DNA from: Apostichopus japonicus
Lineage: Eukaryota > Echinodermata > Holothuroidea > Aspidochirotida > Stichopodidae
NCBI RefSeq assembly: GCF_037975245.1
Contig: NC_092571.1
Coordinates: forward strand, 11,989,917-12,049,916
Direction: 5' to 3'
Length of the DNA stretch: 60,000 bases
Each line of letters opens with the position of its first letter. Positions within the stretch are counted from its first letter, which is position 1. Below the pieces are notes generated by a model, which saw nothing but the letters and a program-made list of their open reading frames with translations, ran no database searches and was not told where the DNA came from. A program made the translations under genes and the position numbers. Below are positions 36,201 to 51,200 of the stretch, piece by piece.

Positions 36201-39200
36201 AGTCTTACGACAGCAATGTTACCAAATGTAACACACACCTTAAAAATTGCAAATTGATAAAACCATGACACCTTTCGAGAGTTCTTCCACCACAGGAAAC
36301 CTTTATGAACCCCCCCCCCCCACTTTCTCGTATCAATAAAAAAAACTTCTCATAACATGTAATATAAAGAAAAGCTGACTTTTCTCTCCATTTTAAAGAA
36401 CCATAACTTTACCAGTCAAGCTCAATAAACTGCATTTGCTATTTTTCTATAATTTACCATAAAATCTTGTTGAAAATATACCAAAATCAATACGAAAAAC
36501 AATCATGCTTTTGATACCAATTCGTCAGAAAAATATACAGCTAGCTGTATAAACAGGTCTATATCTGTGACATACAACTAATTGACACATAACTGTGTGT
36601 GTAGATATATCCGTCTCTCTGTCTGTCATCCTATACCCTTCCCTATCATGAGGATCTTGAATAAATTGCAAATAAGAATGTCTTCAGAGAAAGATTGAGC
36701 CTTCCCAACACTCTCCCCCATCCCCACCCTACTAGATGAGTTAGCTTAGGAGTGTTAGCTTAGGAGTGTTAGCTTAGGAGTGTTAGGAGCTAAGGAGTGT
36801 TAGCTCAGTAATTAACGCCGGTGCCTTTCAATCATAAGGTCCTGAGTTCGAGTCACTCCAAGGTTAATGTATGTCGTCCAGTTACAGAGTTGTTGAAAAT
36901 TTACAATTCATCATCATGGACGTTAAATATGAATCTAAGAGACTGACTTCTGTCAGCTTGCAGCTTTGATAAGCCAATGATGGCTTCTTTGCGAGTTCCT
37001 GCTTGCAGGAGGATCTAATATACATACATACTATCTTGAGTGAAGACTTTGTAGAAATGACACTAATAACAACAAATGAACATCTAAAAACACTCCTCCC
37101 ATTCTTCCCCTGTTTCTTCAATCTGAATTCAACGATGTCAAGCACTCACCCAGTCGGTAGCGAGAAACATCTTTATGTCCAACGGATCTCCAACCAGTTC
37201 TCCTTTGATGTGTGTCAGAGTGTGACAAGAAGCCAGTACCGATAAGGCAGGACCAGTGGCTATGTCTTGTAGGGTTGTCAGCAAACCCGAAAGACTGGTG
37301 AAAGAACGGCCAGAAAAAGGGGGGGGGGGGGGAAGGGGTGGAACAAACAAAACAGAACTACCATAAAATATAGAAGGTTTTAAATACCTCCAGATGATGG
37401 CATTTTCACTGTAAGTTGTTGGGATAAACATATAACTTACGATTTATAAACAAGTAACAGTATATAAACTTTTCAAGGGTAATATCTGGCATTAAAAGCA
37501 GAGTTAAACATAGGCTTAAGCTCCTTTAAAGGCATTGAAGACTCGCCCCAAACAGCATGCCGCCATCTTTAAAAAGTTAGCTTTCCGTTGCTTGCAAGTG
37601 AAGTTTTTCTCTTGTTGCTACAAAATGCAGACAGTAATGAAACATGATACCTTGTTATCTTTAGCTGGACCTGAGATGTCCATCGCTGTACTGTTTGTAC
37701 ACTATGTTGTGGGTATTGACAGCAGCTGTATGTACTGACTATACACTAGTGTCTAATTACCGACAGTAGCAAGCTGTGTGTGTATTTTTTGGGATCGATG
37801 GTGGTGTTTAACACTTCTGTTACATCTCATTCAAAACTAGGTCAGATTACCGGCATTAGACGTTTCTTTTTGCGCGAGTCTTCACACCTTTTAAGCTTGC
37901 ATTTTGTGCTACACTGACATAATCTGCTATCCAAAATTCTCAATAATTTTGCTCTTTCTTATTGTCCCTTTTGGCCGTCTGTCCAATTTAGCTGTGTCCA
38001 TCTGTCTCCTTGTAAATTTGTCTTTAATCCATTTTTGTTTCAGTTAACCTCTATTAGAATTAAGATCTTGCCAGGATCGAAAATCATGCCCTCTAACTTG
38101 TCTATCTTTACCTCTACGGATTCTTTTTTGCAGTACATAAGCAGTTTGTTAACAGTTTTGTTTTTCTCTCTCCTGGTAACCACACTTGATGGTAAAATGT
38201 ATGTTTGGTACATGAAAAGATAATGTGTTAATACTCCAACAGGCTAACAATCACCAAATATCTGAACATGGACAATACATAAATTCAAATTAGTTTTTAA
38301 TTTATATTACAACACCTACCGAAGAACTTTTATTTTGCATTGCTTAGGAGTTTCAATAAAAAATTAAAAAATAAATAAATATAGAACATAAAGCACAGTG
38401 CACCCTTGCTTACATGCACCTGCACTCTACTAATATTACAAACTCAACCTAGTTATTCCTCGCTTGGTTTATACCCGGAAAAAACGATGATTTTCCGGGT
38501 ATCACTTGATCTACGAAGAAACCAATGCTGTCTTCCTTTATCTTCTTCCTCAAAGCTCTTCATTAGCTAAGATAAAGAAGATAGCCTTGGTTACCTCGTA
38601 GATCACGTGATACCCGGAAAATGGCCGTTTTTTTTTTCTGGGTATAAACCAAGCGAGGGCTAAACCAGGTTGAACATCATAATGAATTAAGAATAGCAAA
38701 CAAAGTGAGATAAAGCCAATAAGTATATTACCTTCCACCTATAACTTGATGAATGCCAAAGAAATCTAAACCGTCTTCCGTCAGTGTGCCAGTCTGTGCA
38801 AAAAAATAAATAATTGTGCTTGGCAAAGTGATTGGTAATTTAAGTCAAATGTGCAAAACCTAATATTTGAAATTTTTAGATATACTAACAAATATTTAAG
38901 GCATTGCATGCAGCTCCACAAGCAATGCCTTTAAATCTTTGCTAGTATAACTAAAAAAAGAATAAAATACTTGCAAATGATGAAAATTAAAGCAAATCTA
39001 CCATTGATTATATTATATATTATATTATACATTAGATAATATAGGTCTGCAAGTAGGTATTTGTCACCAAATAAATGTTGATTAATATAATTATATAAAT
39101 TATTAAATATTGAGTCCCTTCTCTTTTGAGATGTTTGTTAGCTAAACACCTTTTATCAAGTAGCATTGATCGCAAGAAAAATGCTGACAAAGTTACCAAG

Positions 39201-42200
39201 AAAAATATCACAGAGAATTAAGACTGCACAAAGGGATTACCCAAATTCTTAACAGAAAACCATGAAAGCTAAAAACCTCCCCACTCAGAATCGGAAACTG
39301 ATTTGCCACTCACAGAGAGAATGGGAATTGTTCCATTTCTCTTGGGTGTCAGATAATTGGATTTACCTTATCAAAGCAGATAACATCCATCATACCGCAT
39401 AGATTGATTTTCGGTGGATTTATGCAGAAAATGCCAGCGGCTTTCAGACGTAGTTGAGCGTATACCATGCCAATGGTGAGGGCAGCTGGCAGGGCTGGGG
39501 CAACTGCTATGGTGATGACATCAGCCGAACTAAAGATGATATCTCTCACACTAGCCTATAGGGCAGCAAGAAAAGACATTTGTTTCTGAGAAATTTTGAC
39601 GATGTCATTTAAATTCAACTCTGTCGTAGAAATATTATTTTGCTCTGTGGATAATGAATGACTGAAATGTTATGAAAAAAAGTGAACATATTTTCAGCTC
39701 AATTGTTTTGATGATATCATTCACTCTGCTGTTGCCAGAAACCTTTGCAAAAATATCACCAAATATTAGTATTTCATATCTCCGCAATACAATTTGCTAT
39801 CATGATGTGGTTTTACAGAATGATGCAGGAAATTTCCAGCAATTTGCTACGCAATCGTTTCAAGCCACCGGAATATCCATTCAATACTCATGTGAAGAGT
39901 GTCACGGTGATAAAATGTTGAGAAGTTAATCAAATTCATTAAGCACCTTACCGTTTGTCTTTAACTTTGTTGCAAAATCTATGAAAGTATCTTTGTTTCA
40001 ATCAATTACAATCTTACTTTGGGTAATACTTGGTAGATATGATAAAATCAGGGGTGGATCCAGGATTTTAAAAAGGAGGTGATGGTCGTTGGTCAGGGTG
40101 ATCGTTGAAATCAGATTTTCCCCAGGAAGAAAAAAAAACTTTAAATGTTAAAAAGTGCATACTAAGGAATATTTAGGCTATCAAGTTAGGTCTATAATTA
40201 GGTCTACATGCAAGGTTGTGCTAATAATTTCTGTTTAAAGTTTTATGTGGATTGAAAGAGTGAAAAAGGGGGGGGGGGGAAGGTGGGGCTGTGCACCCTC
40301 CTCATCCTCCCTGGATCAATGCCTGAACATTGTTGACTAGACATAGGAAGGATGTTTAAGGATGAATATCTTGCAAACCAAATTAGATATAAAAAGATAA
40401 TTTCCACTGAAACTTTTCTAGCTTGTTGGTTTTATAACATTCCCACACTAAACAAAACTATCCTACACCAGCCGTATCTTAGAACAAACAATTTTGAAAA
40501 ATAGGGAAATATTCGGTAAAAACATTTTGGTGGAAGATAAGTCAGATGTATCACCTCGTGCATCGTAGACAAGATGATAGCATCGTAGATAAACCCAACA
40601 GCAGCTGAAGAAGAAGAAGAACAAGAAAAACAATTAATGTATTGCAATTCTCTTCAGAATCTGACACATATCATCACAGTCAAGTAATTTCTTGTTCAAC
40701 AGACAAATTCATTGTTCTTGGGAAGTAATGTTTCTCAACATGCATGCACACTCTGAACGAGATAAACTGCAAATGTGTCTGACAGTGAAACGTCAAAAAA
40801 TGACTCACTATTCCAACCCACATACATACGTAAAAGCAGCTACACAAGTCTGTAATGTAACTGAACCTTCTGTTAAATGAACTTTGACCTCCAGCAGAGC
40901 ATACAAAGTTCCTGGAGGGTAGAGTGTATGAGGGGCAGGGGGATGGGGAGAGAAGGGAAAAAGGAGAGGGGAAGGAGTGAGGTGATGGGGAAGGGTTGAG
41001 GTGATGGTGAAGGGGTGAGGTGATGGGGAAGGGGTGAGGTGATGGGGAAGGGGTGAGGTGATGGGGAAGGGGTGAGGTGATGGGGAAGGGGTGAGGTGAT
41101 GGGGAATGGGTGATGGGGGAAGGGGTGAGGTGATGGGAAAGGGGTCAGGTGATGGGGAAGAGGTGAGGTGATGGGTAAGGAGTGAGGTGATGATGATTGA
41201 AGTTGAGAAAAAGGGAGGTGCAGTGAAGGGGAGAGGGTGGAAAGGTGATGGAGGTGATAAGTAGAAGGGAAGGCAGAGAAGGGGAAGGGAGAGGTGATGG
41301 GGAAGGGAGGAGAAGGAAAGGGTGGCATCTACATTTTAAGTCTGAGACACTACTGTTTTCCTCCTGCAGATACCATGCATATGAGTTCTACACATTATGA
41401 TCGATGCTGACCTCAAACAAACTTTGTCTTGCATCAAATAATTTTGTTTCTGAGCATCTGTATCTTTGAGGATATATTTCTATGAGAATTGTAAATGTCA
41501 TGTAAGTTCAGAGAAAAAATCATTTGAATGTAAAATATACAACAAAACTATTACTAGACATCATAATATTTTGCTATATGAGTGTGTTCGTGCCTCGAAC
41601 AGGAAGAAACAGCTGCTAGTTGGGCTACTTACCGACACAGGATAACAACAAGACAAAGTGCACTGCATCCCGATAAAGCTTAATAGTTGAAGGAACCGGA
41701 TATAAAATGGAATGAACCAGCTTGCCCTTCATAGTCGCAAAACCTAGGACAAAAACAAATTGAAATCTTGAATTTTTGTCAAACACATTCAAAGAAGAAA
41801 AAAAGGGACGTTTGAATACAGTTAAGGAAACTGTCAGTCGCTTCAAAGTTTATCCTTTCGAACAGAATTAAATAGTATGAACAAGTGGCAGGGCTAGTAC
41901 TATTTAAAGGGATACGATTGTGGCACACAATGTCAGACTCATTTCGAAGAGACAACATCTCAATATCTTGTCTGTCCCTATTAAACCTGAGAGATGGTTG
42001 ATTGAATGAAACCTATTTTGTCTGGCTCAACCTTCAACCATTCAGGAAGTTCTGGGCAAATGATCTTCAAAAGCTTTACTTCAGGCTAATATGATCATGT
42101 TGATTTATCCTTGTAACCTTATTATTTCTAATCTTTGCTCGACTGTCAATGTTCTCAGCATTAAGAATTGCATCAAAATGCATTTCTTTTGTAGAAATTT

Positions 42201-45200
42201 TATTTTCCCTCTTTGGATAAATGATTGCATTATAATAAAGAAATCTAAGATCATTTTCAGATGAATTGCCCTGATGACATCATTCCTTCTGCTGTTGCCA
42301 GATGCATTAATTCGGGGAATAATTTATCCAGTATCGCATCGCAAAATGCTATGTAAACTGGGCAATGTGCTACACCAGTGCAAAGATGTATAGTATGTAG
42401 GCCTATAGAGTGCAAGCTCAGTGGTTAACGCTGGTGCCTTCCAATCATAAGGTCCCCGGTTCGAGTCACTCCAAGATTAATGTATGTCGTCCAGTTACAG
42501 AGTTGTTGACAATTCATAATCATGGACGTTAAATATGAATCTAAGAGACTGACTTCGGTCAGCTCGGCTTTGATAAGCCAATGGGGCTTCTTCGCGAGTT
42601 CCTGCTTGCAGGAGGATCTAAAATACATACATGTGTTGTTGTACACAGAAACCATAGTTTTTTTAAGAGACAAATTCAGAGCCTCCAATACTGCTACACA
42701 AACATTGAACCCTAAATTATTTCCTGTTTACAAAGTATCACAAAATTTGAAAATTAATTTCTTTGCAGTACAAAATGTTATGAGGATGTGGTTTTCCCTA
42801 TAAACATGCAGACCATTTCTTCCAGCAAGTTTTTAACTTCAGCTACCAGAAAATCCCTTTTAAAGGGTGTGAAGACTCGCGCAAAAAGAAACATCTAATG
42901 CCGGTAATTTGACCTAGTTTCGAATGAGGTGTAACAGAAGTGTTAAACACCACCATCAATCCCAGAAAATACACACACAGTTTACTACCGTCGGTAATTA
43001 GACACTAGTGTACAGTCAGTACATACAGCTGCGGTCAATACCCACAGCACAGTATACAAACGATACAGCGATGGACATCTCAGGTCCAGCTAAAGATAAC
43101 AATTAAGGTATCACGTTTCATTACTGTCTGCATTTTGTAGCGACACAAACAAAACGTCACTTGCAAGCAACAGAAAGTTAACTTTTTCAGATGGCCGCAT
43201 GCGGTTTGGGGCGAGTCTTCAATGCCTTTAAATGAGGAGTAAATATGGCATTGGACAGCTCTCTACTGAAGAGAAGTTAGTTGCTACTAAAGAGAAGTTA
43301 GTTGCCGTTAATAGACCCACCTGTGTTCGTGACAACTGCCAGTAACTGTTCTTGGCTTCTCGTCTGTATGACTTTAGTTCCACAGAGGAGGGTGTGTCTG
43401 AGGTGAGAGGCAGTATTGTACATCTCGTTGGAATCCTTACTGTGAGGTATATAGGTTTTTGTCACAGGAACACTCTCACCTAGTGTTTTTGGAAAGACAA
43501 AAAACAGATTCACACAACTCTTTGAGAGGAATATTAACATGAGCACATGACAAGTTTTTTGTTATGATATGGTGCTCTGCTCACGGCACTGTCTATATTT
43601 GGTAACCTTTGACCGGGTGGCATATCAATCTTTGAAGTTACAATAGGTGACATCATAATACAACAACTTTAAAGGGACAATAAAGTGAAGATTGCCTTGT
43701 ATTGTTTATGTTACCATGGGAACTTATCAATACAAAATTGTAAACAAAATTTATGAATGTTTGGCAAAAAAGACAATCAATTACAAATCAAAAGTGCTTA
43801 AACATGTGTTGGTAGATTTTGAAGCTTCGTGTCCATTAAAATCTAGCATTTTTGGAGACAGTATCTTAATCCCTTCAAGAACGATATCACTACTATGGAA
43901 TTGTGTTTTATTATATGATGTAAAATGCTTAATAACCATCAAACCTTAGGTGACCAAAAAGCTAGATGGCTTTATAGTTATTTTCTTGCCACATTTTGCA
44001 TGGAAATATTAAACAGTAACACAAAAAAAAAGATTCTTATGTGTTGACCATTCCTGATTTCAAACTAGATTCTTGCACAAATGGGGACCAACCAATATAT
44101 CAAGTAAGACATTTATCACTCAAGCTTTACTTTTGTGGTTATCATGTCTACACAGTTATCAGACTTATATTAACCTAGAATGAACTTCAAGATAGATGTA
44201 CCTGTTGAGTTATCACGCTTTCAAGGTTTTCAGGCTGTGACCTCAAATGACCTTTGGCCCTTCACAGAAAAGAATAGCGTTCTTGTATTCAAGCATGAAG
44301 TTAAATCCACTATAAACTTTTTGAATTTACAGTGTTTACAAGCAGGTGAAACATAAACACACACACACATACACTATCACATAGATTCCCTTTGCCTTAC
44401 ATGGAGTAGGTTACAAAAATCCCTTTGTATTCTTTGATTATAAAAAGTATTTTTACATTTATTCAAGATGTAACATATTTTGACACAAGAGGATATTGAA
44501 GCAGTCCTCCAAATTTAATCTCAGTTGACATTTTGACAACTTTAGAGGGCACTTAAATTCAAAGGTAGCTTTCATTGCTGTTGACATTAATTTTATGCTC
44601 CACGCTTTGTCACCCAAACATCTACTAAGGTTGAATTGGAAAATCACAAATTGGACCTTGCGCTACTGGAATGATATGTCAGTTATTAGAGGTACGTTAG
44701 GGGGAAGTATCTCTTGCAGTGGAAGTCAGTCCGAGCTCTTACCAGTAAGCATGCTCTCATTGACTACACAGTTGCCTGTTAGTAGCACTGCGTCACAGGT
44801 GAGGGTGCACCCACCCCACGGAATCACCATAACATCACCAGGGACAATCTCACTTTCTGGTATATCAATCTCTGAAAGTGACAAAAATAGAATTATGAAA
44901 ATACAATGAAAACTTTAAGTAATGGTTTGCCAACCCAACCCTGCCTGCACACCAACTCTGCTAGCAATTTCTAGCAATCAGAAAATTCTCTGTTCTGGTT
45001 AGTCTCTGTTAATGATTTGCTTAAATAGCATAAAAAACTGAATTCATAGAGAACTTCCCACCAGCAGAATAATGGTTAATGCCAGCATTACAAACAGTAG
45101 CTGTTTGCATTTTGTGTTAATTTTAATGAAATCTGTGGTAATAATATCAATACTAAAAATTATGTTACAAATAATTTCATTGGCTCGACTAATCATACTT

Positions 45201-48200
45201 TCCTTTTCAAATAATGAAGGAAAATATCACAACTTTTGAAATTTCTGATTTGACTTTTGTATGTGGCTTATAGTGTTAATGTATACACCTAATGTTAATT
45301 TACAAGGGACATTCTTGGGGGGTATGTTCTCGTTAATATTGTCTTGTATCATTGTGTTATGTAAGACTTTGGTAGCATTGTATGGGCAGGGGTGCAACCA
45401 CCTATAGTGCTTGGGAGGGAGGGGGGCTTAGCATAAAGCATCTAAGCGCCCTCCCCTATATGATATAACATTTTAGCTCCCAACCCCCAAAGACAAACAA
45501 GATGAAATATTTATTGTGCTATGCAGTTTCACAGAATAGACATTACACAATAAAAGGTGGGTAGGTGGAAGTGGCAATTTGTTTCAAAATTCAAGGTTGG
45601 AGAACTTTGGATGAGAATTTTCCCTCCCAAAGAACCAAAGCCCACATACCCCCCAGCCCCCATCACAAACTGAACTTTGACACTTAGGGTAGGTTGTAAC
45701 ACAATTTCAATTGGCGAATGGTCTCCCATATTAATTCATACACGAATGAAACAAGTGTAACAAGTAAAACGACTGATCTATTCGGTTAACACTATTTTGT
45801 TTATCAATGAGAATATTAAACTGCCATACATTCCAGGCAGTTTAACAGTAGCCAAATGAGTGCAGCTAACTACAGAATATTTTCTTTTTCTTCATAGAAG
45901 GGGTTCCACACTATAATTTCACCTCAGTGTAGGAGTAGAGCACTGAAGTCCCACCCCTACCCCACCCCCTGACTATATAATATGTCTGCTCCATCAAGAT
46001 ATTGGTTGATAATTTCCAAGTCAGGTTTTCTTTGTACCAAAAGTTAACACATGTATGTAAATATGATAACAAGATCCTAAAAAAATTTGTACTTACAAGA
46101 AGGGCTGAAGCATTTGGGAGTGGGTTTAAAGAAAAACTAATTACACAGAAAAACAGACCACATGAGGATTTCTTTTTATCACTCACGTTTCCCTCCACGA
46201 AGTACCGTGACCGACATGTGAGATGCTACCATCTTTTTCAGTGTTGTCAGTTGCTAGAAAAGAGAAAATGAAATTGACCTTCTGAATAAATGGATGGCAT
46301 TTCGCTCTCGGAGTAAGGAAACAATAATAATAATAATACATAATTTTTATATAGCGCCAAACAAACTATGAAATAATTCTCGTAGCGCTTACATAATAAT
46401 AACAATTATAACATATATGCTTTGGTGAAAAGATACGTTTTGAGAGCTGATTTGAAACCGTTCACAGTATTGCACATTTTTACATGTTCTGAAAACAATA
46501 GAACTATATTTCCATAAGATTTCCATACAAATAAAGTAAACACGTTCTATGTTTTTACAGGTTTTACATTTATAGCTATGATCATTACTTGCTATGGGGT
46601 TAGTTTATGTTGCTATGCAGCCAGGTAAACAGAGAACTAAGGTTTTCACTAAGGTCGGCAGCGATCCGATTTGCAATGTTGAGCAATGTTCTGCTCCCTA
46701 ATCTTCTAGTATGTGAAACTTGTCTTCACTGCCTTCAACTGTTTATTCAAACCATATTTGGCAGCTAGTTCTATCGTTTTATATTTAATTCATATTTCCA
46801 CATGAAGGAACTATGCCTTGCATAGCTCCAACACAATTCGACCACGCCCCTTCCCCACTGTTTACACTGATTGTAACATCTTTTTGATTTCCTAACATTC
46901 CAAAAGTTTGTTAGGCCACAAAAGTTGACTTAGATCGTTTCATGACTGTTGACAGCAATAATACAATCCAAGCAAAATATATAGAGCGATTCAGTGGCAT
47001 GTTTGCCGGTTACCTTATTATGCATTATTAAACAAACCCTTGTGTTTCTTTACAATGCTATAAATTCTCTTATACTCAGTATGAAAGCAAGGAGCTTTTC
47101 TATTTCAAGCTAAGGTAATTCAGTTCCTTTGTGAGTCTTGTATATGAACACCAAAATGCAACTCTGTTTCTATACTTTTATGGTCGGACCTTGCAGTTTG
47201 CTTCTCACGTTATATACTGTGTCTGAGTCAACAAAGAATTAAACAAGTCTATGGGAACCATTTTAAGAGGTGCATGTGTTGTCTTTTGCCTTACTGTACT
47301 TTGACAGTGCATAACAATGAAGTTACATTATTATCCTTAAAACTAAACCACCCTGCTGTACTCCTTAACAACCAGCTCAAAATCCAAATGCCATCACAAG
47401 AGTTGAAAATACAGTGCATTTCTTGGTTGGAAGTGTAATTTTTTCACATTAGACTACTTTAAGTGCAGGAAAGAGATTACTTCTATTCTAATATAACTAC
47501 ACTTACTGTCCTGAATTTTCATTTGATCCACATTTTTTAAGACTACTTTAATCTCAGGAAAGAGATTAACTTCTCTTTTAATATAACTACACTTACTGTC
47601 CTGAAGTTTAATTTGATCGAGTAAAACACCTACTCTTTGAGTTTTTTTAAGACACTCACCGTTCTGGTTGTATAGAGAGATATTGAGATGGAGAGAACTG
47701 AGATGACCACTATAACAACGGAGTAGATAACGTATTCATTGAGACACCACACTGTCACCGAGAAAGCTTGGAACACATAGAACGGATGAAGAGCCTGAAA
47801 AGAAGATAAACAGACGTAATCTTCAGTTTGTCGTCTGTCGCCAGTGTTGCTGCCCTCAACATGCCGTGACACTTCCATTAAAACCATCTACCATTAAATC
47901 CGATCGCAACAAAAAAAAACGGGGGTATTGAGAGCTTCTTAAATGCATACTCATGCTGTTACTATTTCAGAGTAGCATAACGAATGTCTCACAAACGTGT
48001 TCTTCTGACGATATTTTGAAAACATTTCCACTGCCGTTTATAGGAATAATCACAAAAAGTTAAATAGTAACAACCATTTATTTCTGACAATTAGGCAAAC
48101 AAAAAATAAAACAAAAAAGCAATGAGAAATTTTGGTGACAATTGGATTTGAACCAGTTACCTCTGGAAGTACAAGTCCTGTGCTTTTATCAAATCAGCTA

Positions 48201-51200
48201 TTTAGTCCTTAGTTGATGGCAATTTCCCCAACAGCAAAATAAGCCCATTTCTTGGTTAGGGGATAGAGGAGGGGGTGGGGTTGTGCCACTCAAAATGCCA
48301 TAGTACCTTGCATACCATATGACAAGCATTCACACACCAATTTCATGAAATAACTGGTAGCAATCCAATTCTAGAAAATATTTCTAGTGCTCTTTTCAAA
48401 TTTATTCATAATTTCCCAATTTTCCATGAATTTGTTCATCGACATACAATTAGGTAAATTATGATGAAATTTTAAAGGAAAGGTCTGGTTGTCTACTAAA
48501 GATGCTAAGTTACTGAAAGTACTTTAAAGGGTGTGAAGACTCGCGCAAAAAGAACGTCTAATGCCAGTAGTTTGACCTAGCTTAGAATGAGGTGTAACAG
48601 AAGTGTTAAACACCACCATCAATCCCAGAAAATAGTCAAAATACGCACACAGCTTGCTACCGTCAGTAATTAGACATTAGTGTACAGTCAGTACAAACAG
48701 TTGAAGGTGCATAGTAGTCTCAAAGAATGAAACCCAGGGATAACAGAAGGTAAGTTATTATGATAACATTGATAGTTTTATAGCTACTTATTACTTCTAA
48801 AGGATTAACAGGTGATATGACAAAACAGTGACATGCATTAATAAAATGATGAGATGTGTCTGATGTTAAAGAAGTGTAAATTATTACAAAAAGTCTACAA
48901 AGAAAGCCAGTGACCTGGACAGTATTTCAATGGTAGGGAGTTCAAAATGTCAATTTCCCCCAGACTGATTTTGGTGGTGACACAAACCTTTATGGAAGGG
49001 CCAGAGGAAAATCAAAGGATTTATGAAAGAGAGAGTGGGGTTGTTGAAGCTAACTCCCCAGAAGGGGGGGGGGGTCTGGGAGATATCCCCCCAAAAAATT
49101 AAAATTTCAAACATTGAATTCTGAGGTATATTTACACCATCAGTTGGCCTATAAGTAGCTCTTGTGATAATATATAGGCTTCTCTTGGGTCTTTTTTGTG
49201 TGAGGTTGGAAAAGGGAGTGTCTAATTTTTTAATCTCTCCACTGAACCTACTTCCTCGCCTAACAATAAAAATAAAAAAAAGGAAAAAAGAAAGAAATCA
49301 GGCAGGGCCAGTGCAGATAACAGCATACATGTGGATGAAGGTATACTTACCAGGGATCCTGGGTGGACTGCAGGGCATGAGATAAAAAAGGGTTGCCTTT
49401 TGACAAAATCTCACAATATTTGCATATAATGTGATGTTTATTTACAATACAATTTTTATCACAGATCTGCATTATAATATCAGTTTTATTTAGAATGAAA
49501 AAAATCCCCCCTAAAAATCTTCTATAAATATCCTAAATCCAACTACTTCCCATTAATAGTAGCATCATCATGCTTAACAAGTTTCTGTGTTAAAATGAGA
49601 TTCTATATGCATTTTATCGCTTTTTAAAATTTCATTGTTTCCAAAATTTGATTTGCTCAGTTCTGGTTGTTCAAATTCTAGATGCTCAAATTTTTTGATT
49701 TGATTTTTTCCTTTGTTCAATTATCTTATCTTTCAAATTCAAAAAATGTTACTTTTTTTTAAGAATACTAACTCGTAATTTGGAACTTAACTCTGGCACC
49801 ACTATCCCTGATGGCAGCAAATTTACATATGATCCAATTAATCCACTTCAAGAAACTTTCTCCGAGTACATACCTCTTGAAAGAGCATCACTAAAATCGG
49901 CTTCACTTTAACCACAATCTCGTTCTTGCCAAAAAACTTGAGCCTATTTGGAAAATTATTAAACCAAATGTTGTAATAAAACATAGTACAAAGATTATAC
50001 AAGATAGTTGACTGACACTTTCAGACATCCTTCAAAATGTGAAATTGAAACGTCACAACAATGAAGAAGTAAAAATCTTTGATATCATTACCAAAAATTA
50101 AAAAGAGAAGCGATTTAAGATGAAACATAGGACAGCACTTAATGGCAAAAATGCAGTTATTACATTTTTGCTGTCTTTGTAAGCATTACCTTAGAGTATC
50201 GCTCATTTCTTTATTCGTTCCGAAAGCGTAGGTTATCAGTTAAAGAAGAATATCACCGGTTCGTAATATTTAGGCAAACTTACGTCGTTTAACAGTTTCA
50301 ACGAGTACAAGTACTACACGTTTTCACTCGCTTTGCTGCTATTTTGATCTCGGGTCATGGAAAAAAGCCACCAGATTGCAGACCAACAGAACAGCACTTT
50401 ACTTCAGACAATAGCTTCTACGTGTGATTGCTTGCACAGTCAGTTCTTAAACATATAAAAATGTAACCATAGACAAAAAATAGATAGATAAAAACAAACC
50501 TTTCTCTGACATCGTCCTCCTCCAGACCTTGTTTGTATTCCTCGTGAAACTCTGAACATTGGACGTCTTTACTCATTCCCCTTCATAAAAGGAGGGAAAA
50601 AAGGGCTATTATAGCTATAATATATATATTGTTTGTTTCTGAGCACATACTTAAGATTGCAATGTAATATACATGAAAGACAAATAATTCCATAAGATGA
50701 AAAGAACAGGAAGCAAAGGGTGGGTAACAGGAGGGTACTTATGTACTGACAAAGAGCTGTATTGTGACGTTACATGTATTCTTGAATTAATTACTTCTTG
50801 TACCATCCCATTGGTTGTTTTCTCATTACAATTGTTGGCTTGGCAACAAGAATTTATTGAACTTAGAAATCCCACTTTCTTGTTCTTCCTCTTTTGATTT
50901 CATTTTGCTCTTTCAAGATTCGCTTATAATTTCCGACAAGTGAGTCTTTTGTTTTTCTGTTGATCCATTTTGCTCGCATAAATTATTTCAGGACAAAACT
51001 TACCTGAGGATGAAAAACTCCTGTTTGGTGTTGTTCCAAATGTACTTGATCTTCTGAAGGTGAAAGTACACGAGCATACCGTCCACGGTAACGACCTCTG
51101 ACCCCGCAACGACTGACGAAGAGCTGGTTAACAGGCTGTGGTTTGGAATAGGGATATAACACTTCTAGTAGGCAGAAACTATATTGTTTTTTTGTGAGTC

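Noticed and set aside
40873-41328. 151-codon Ser/Pro/His-rich frame
   Set aside because: A product of the 20-bp purine-rich minisatellite. No start context and no family.
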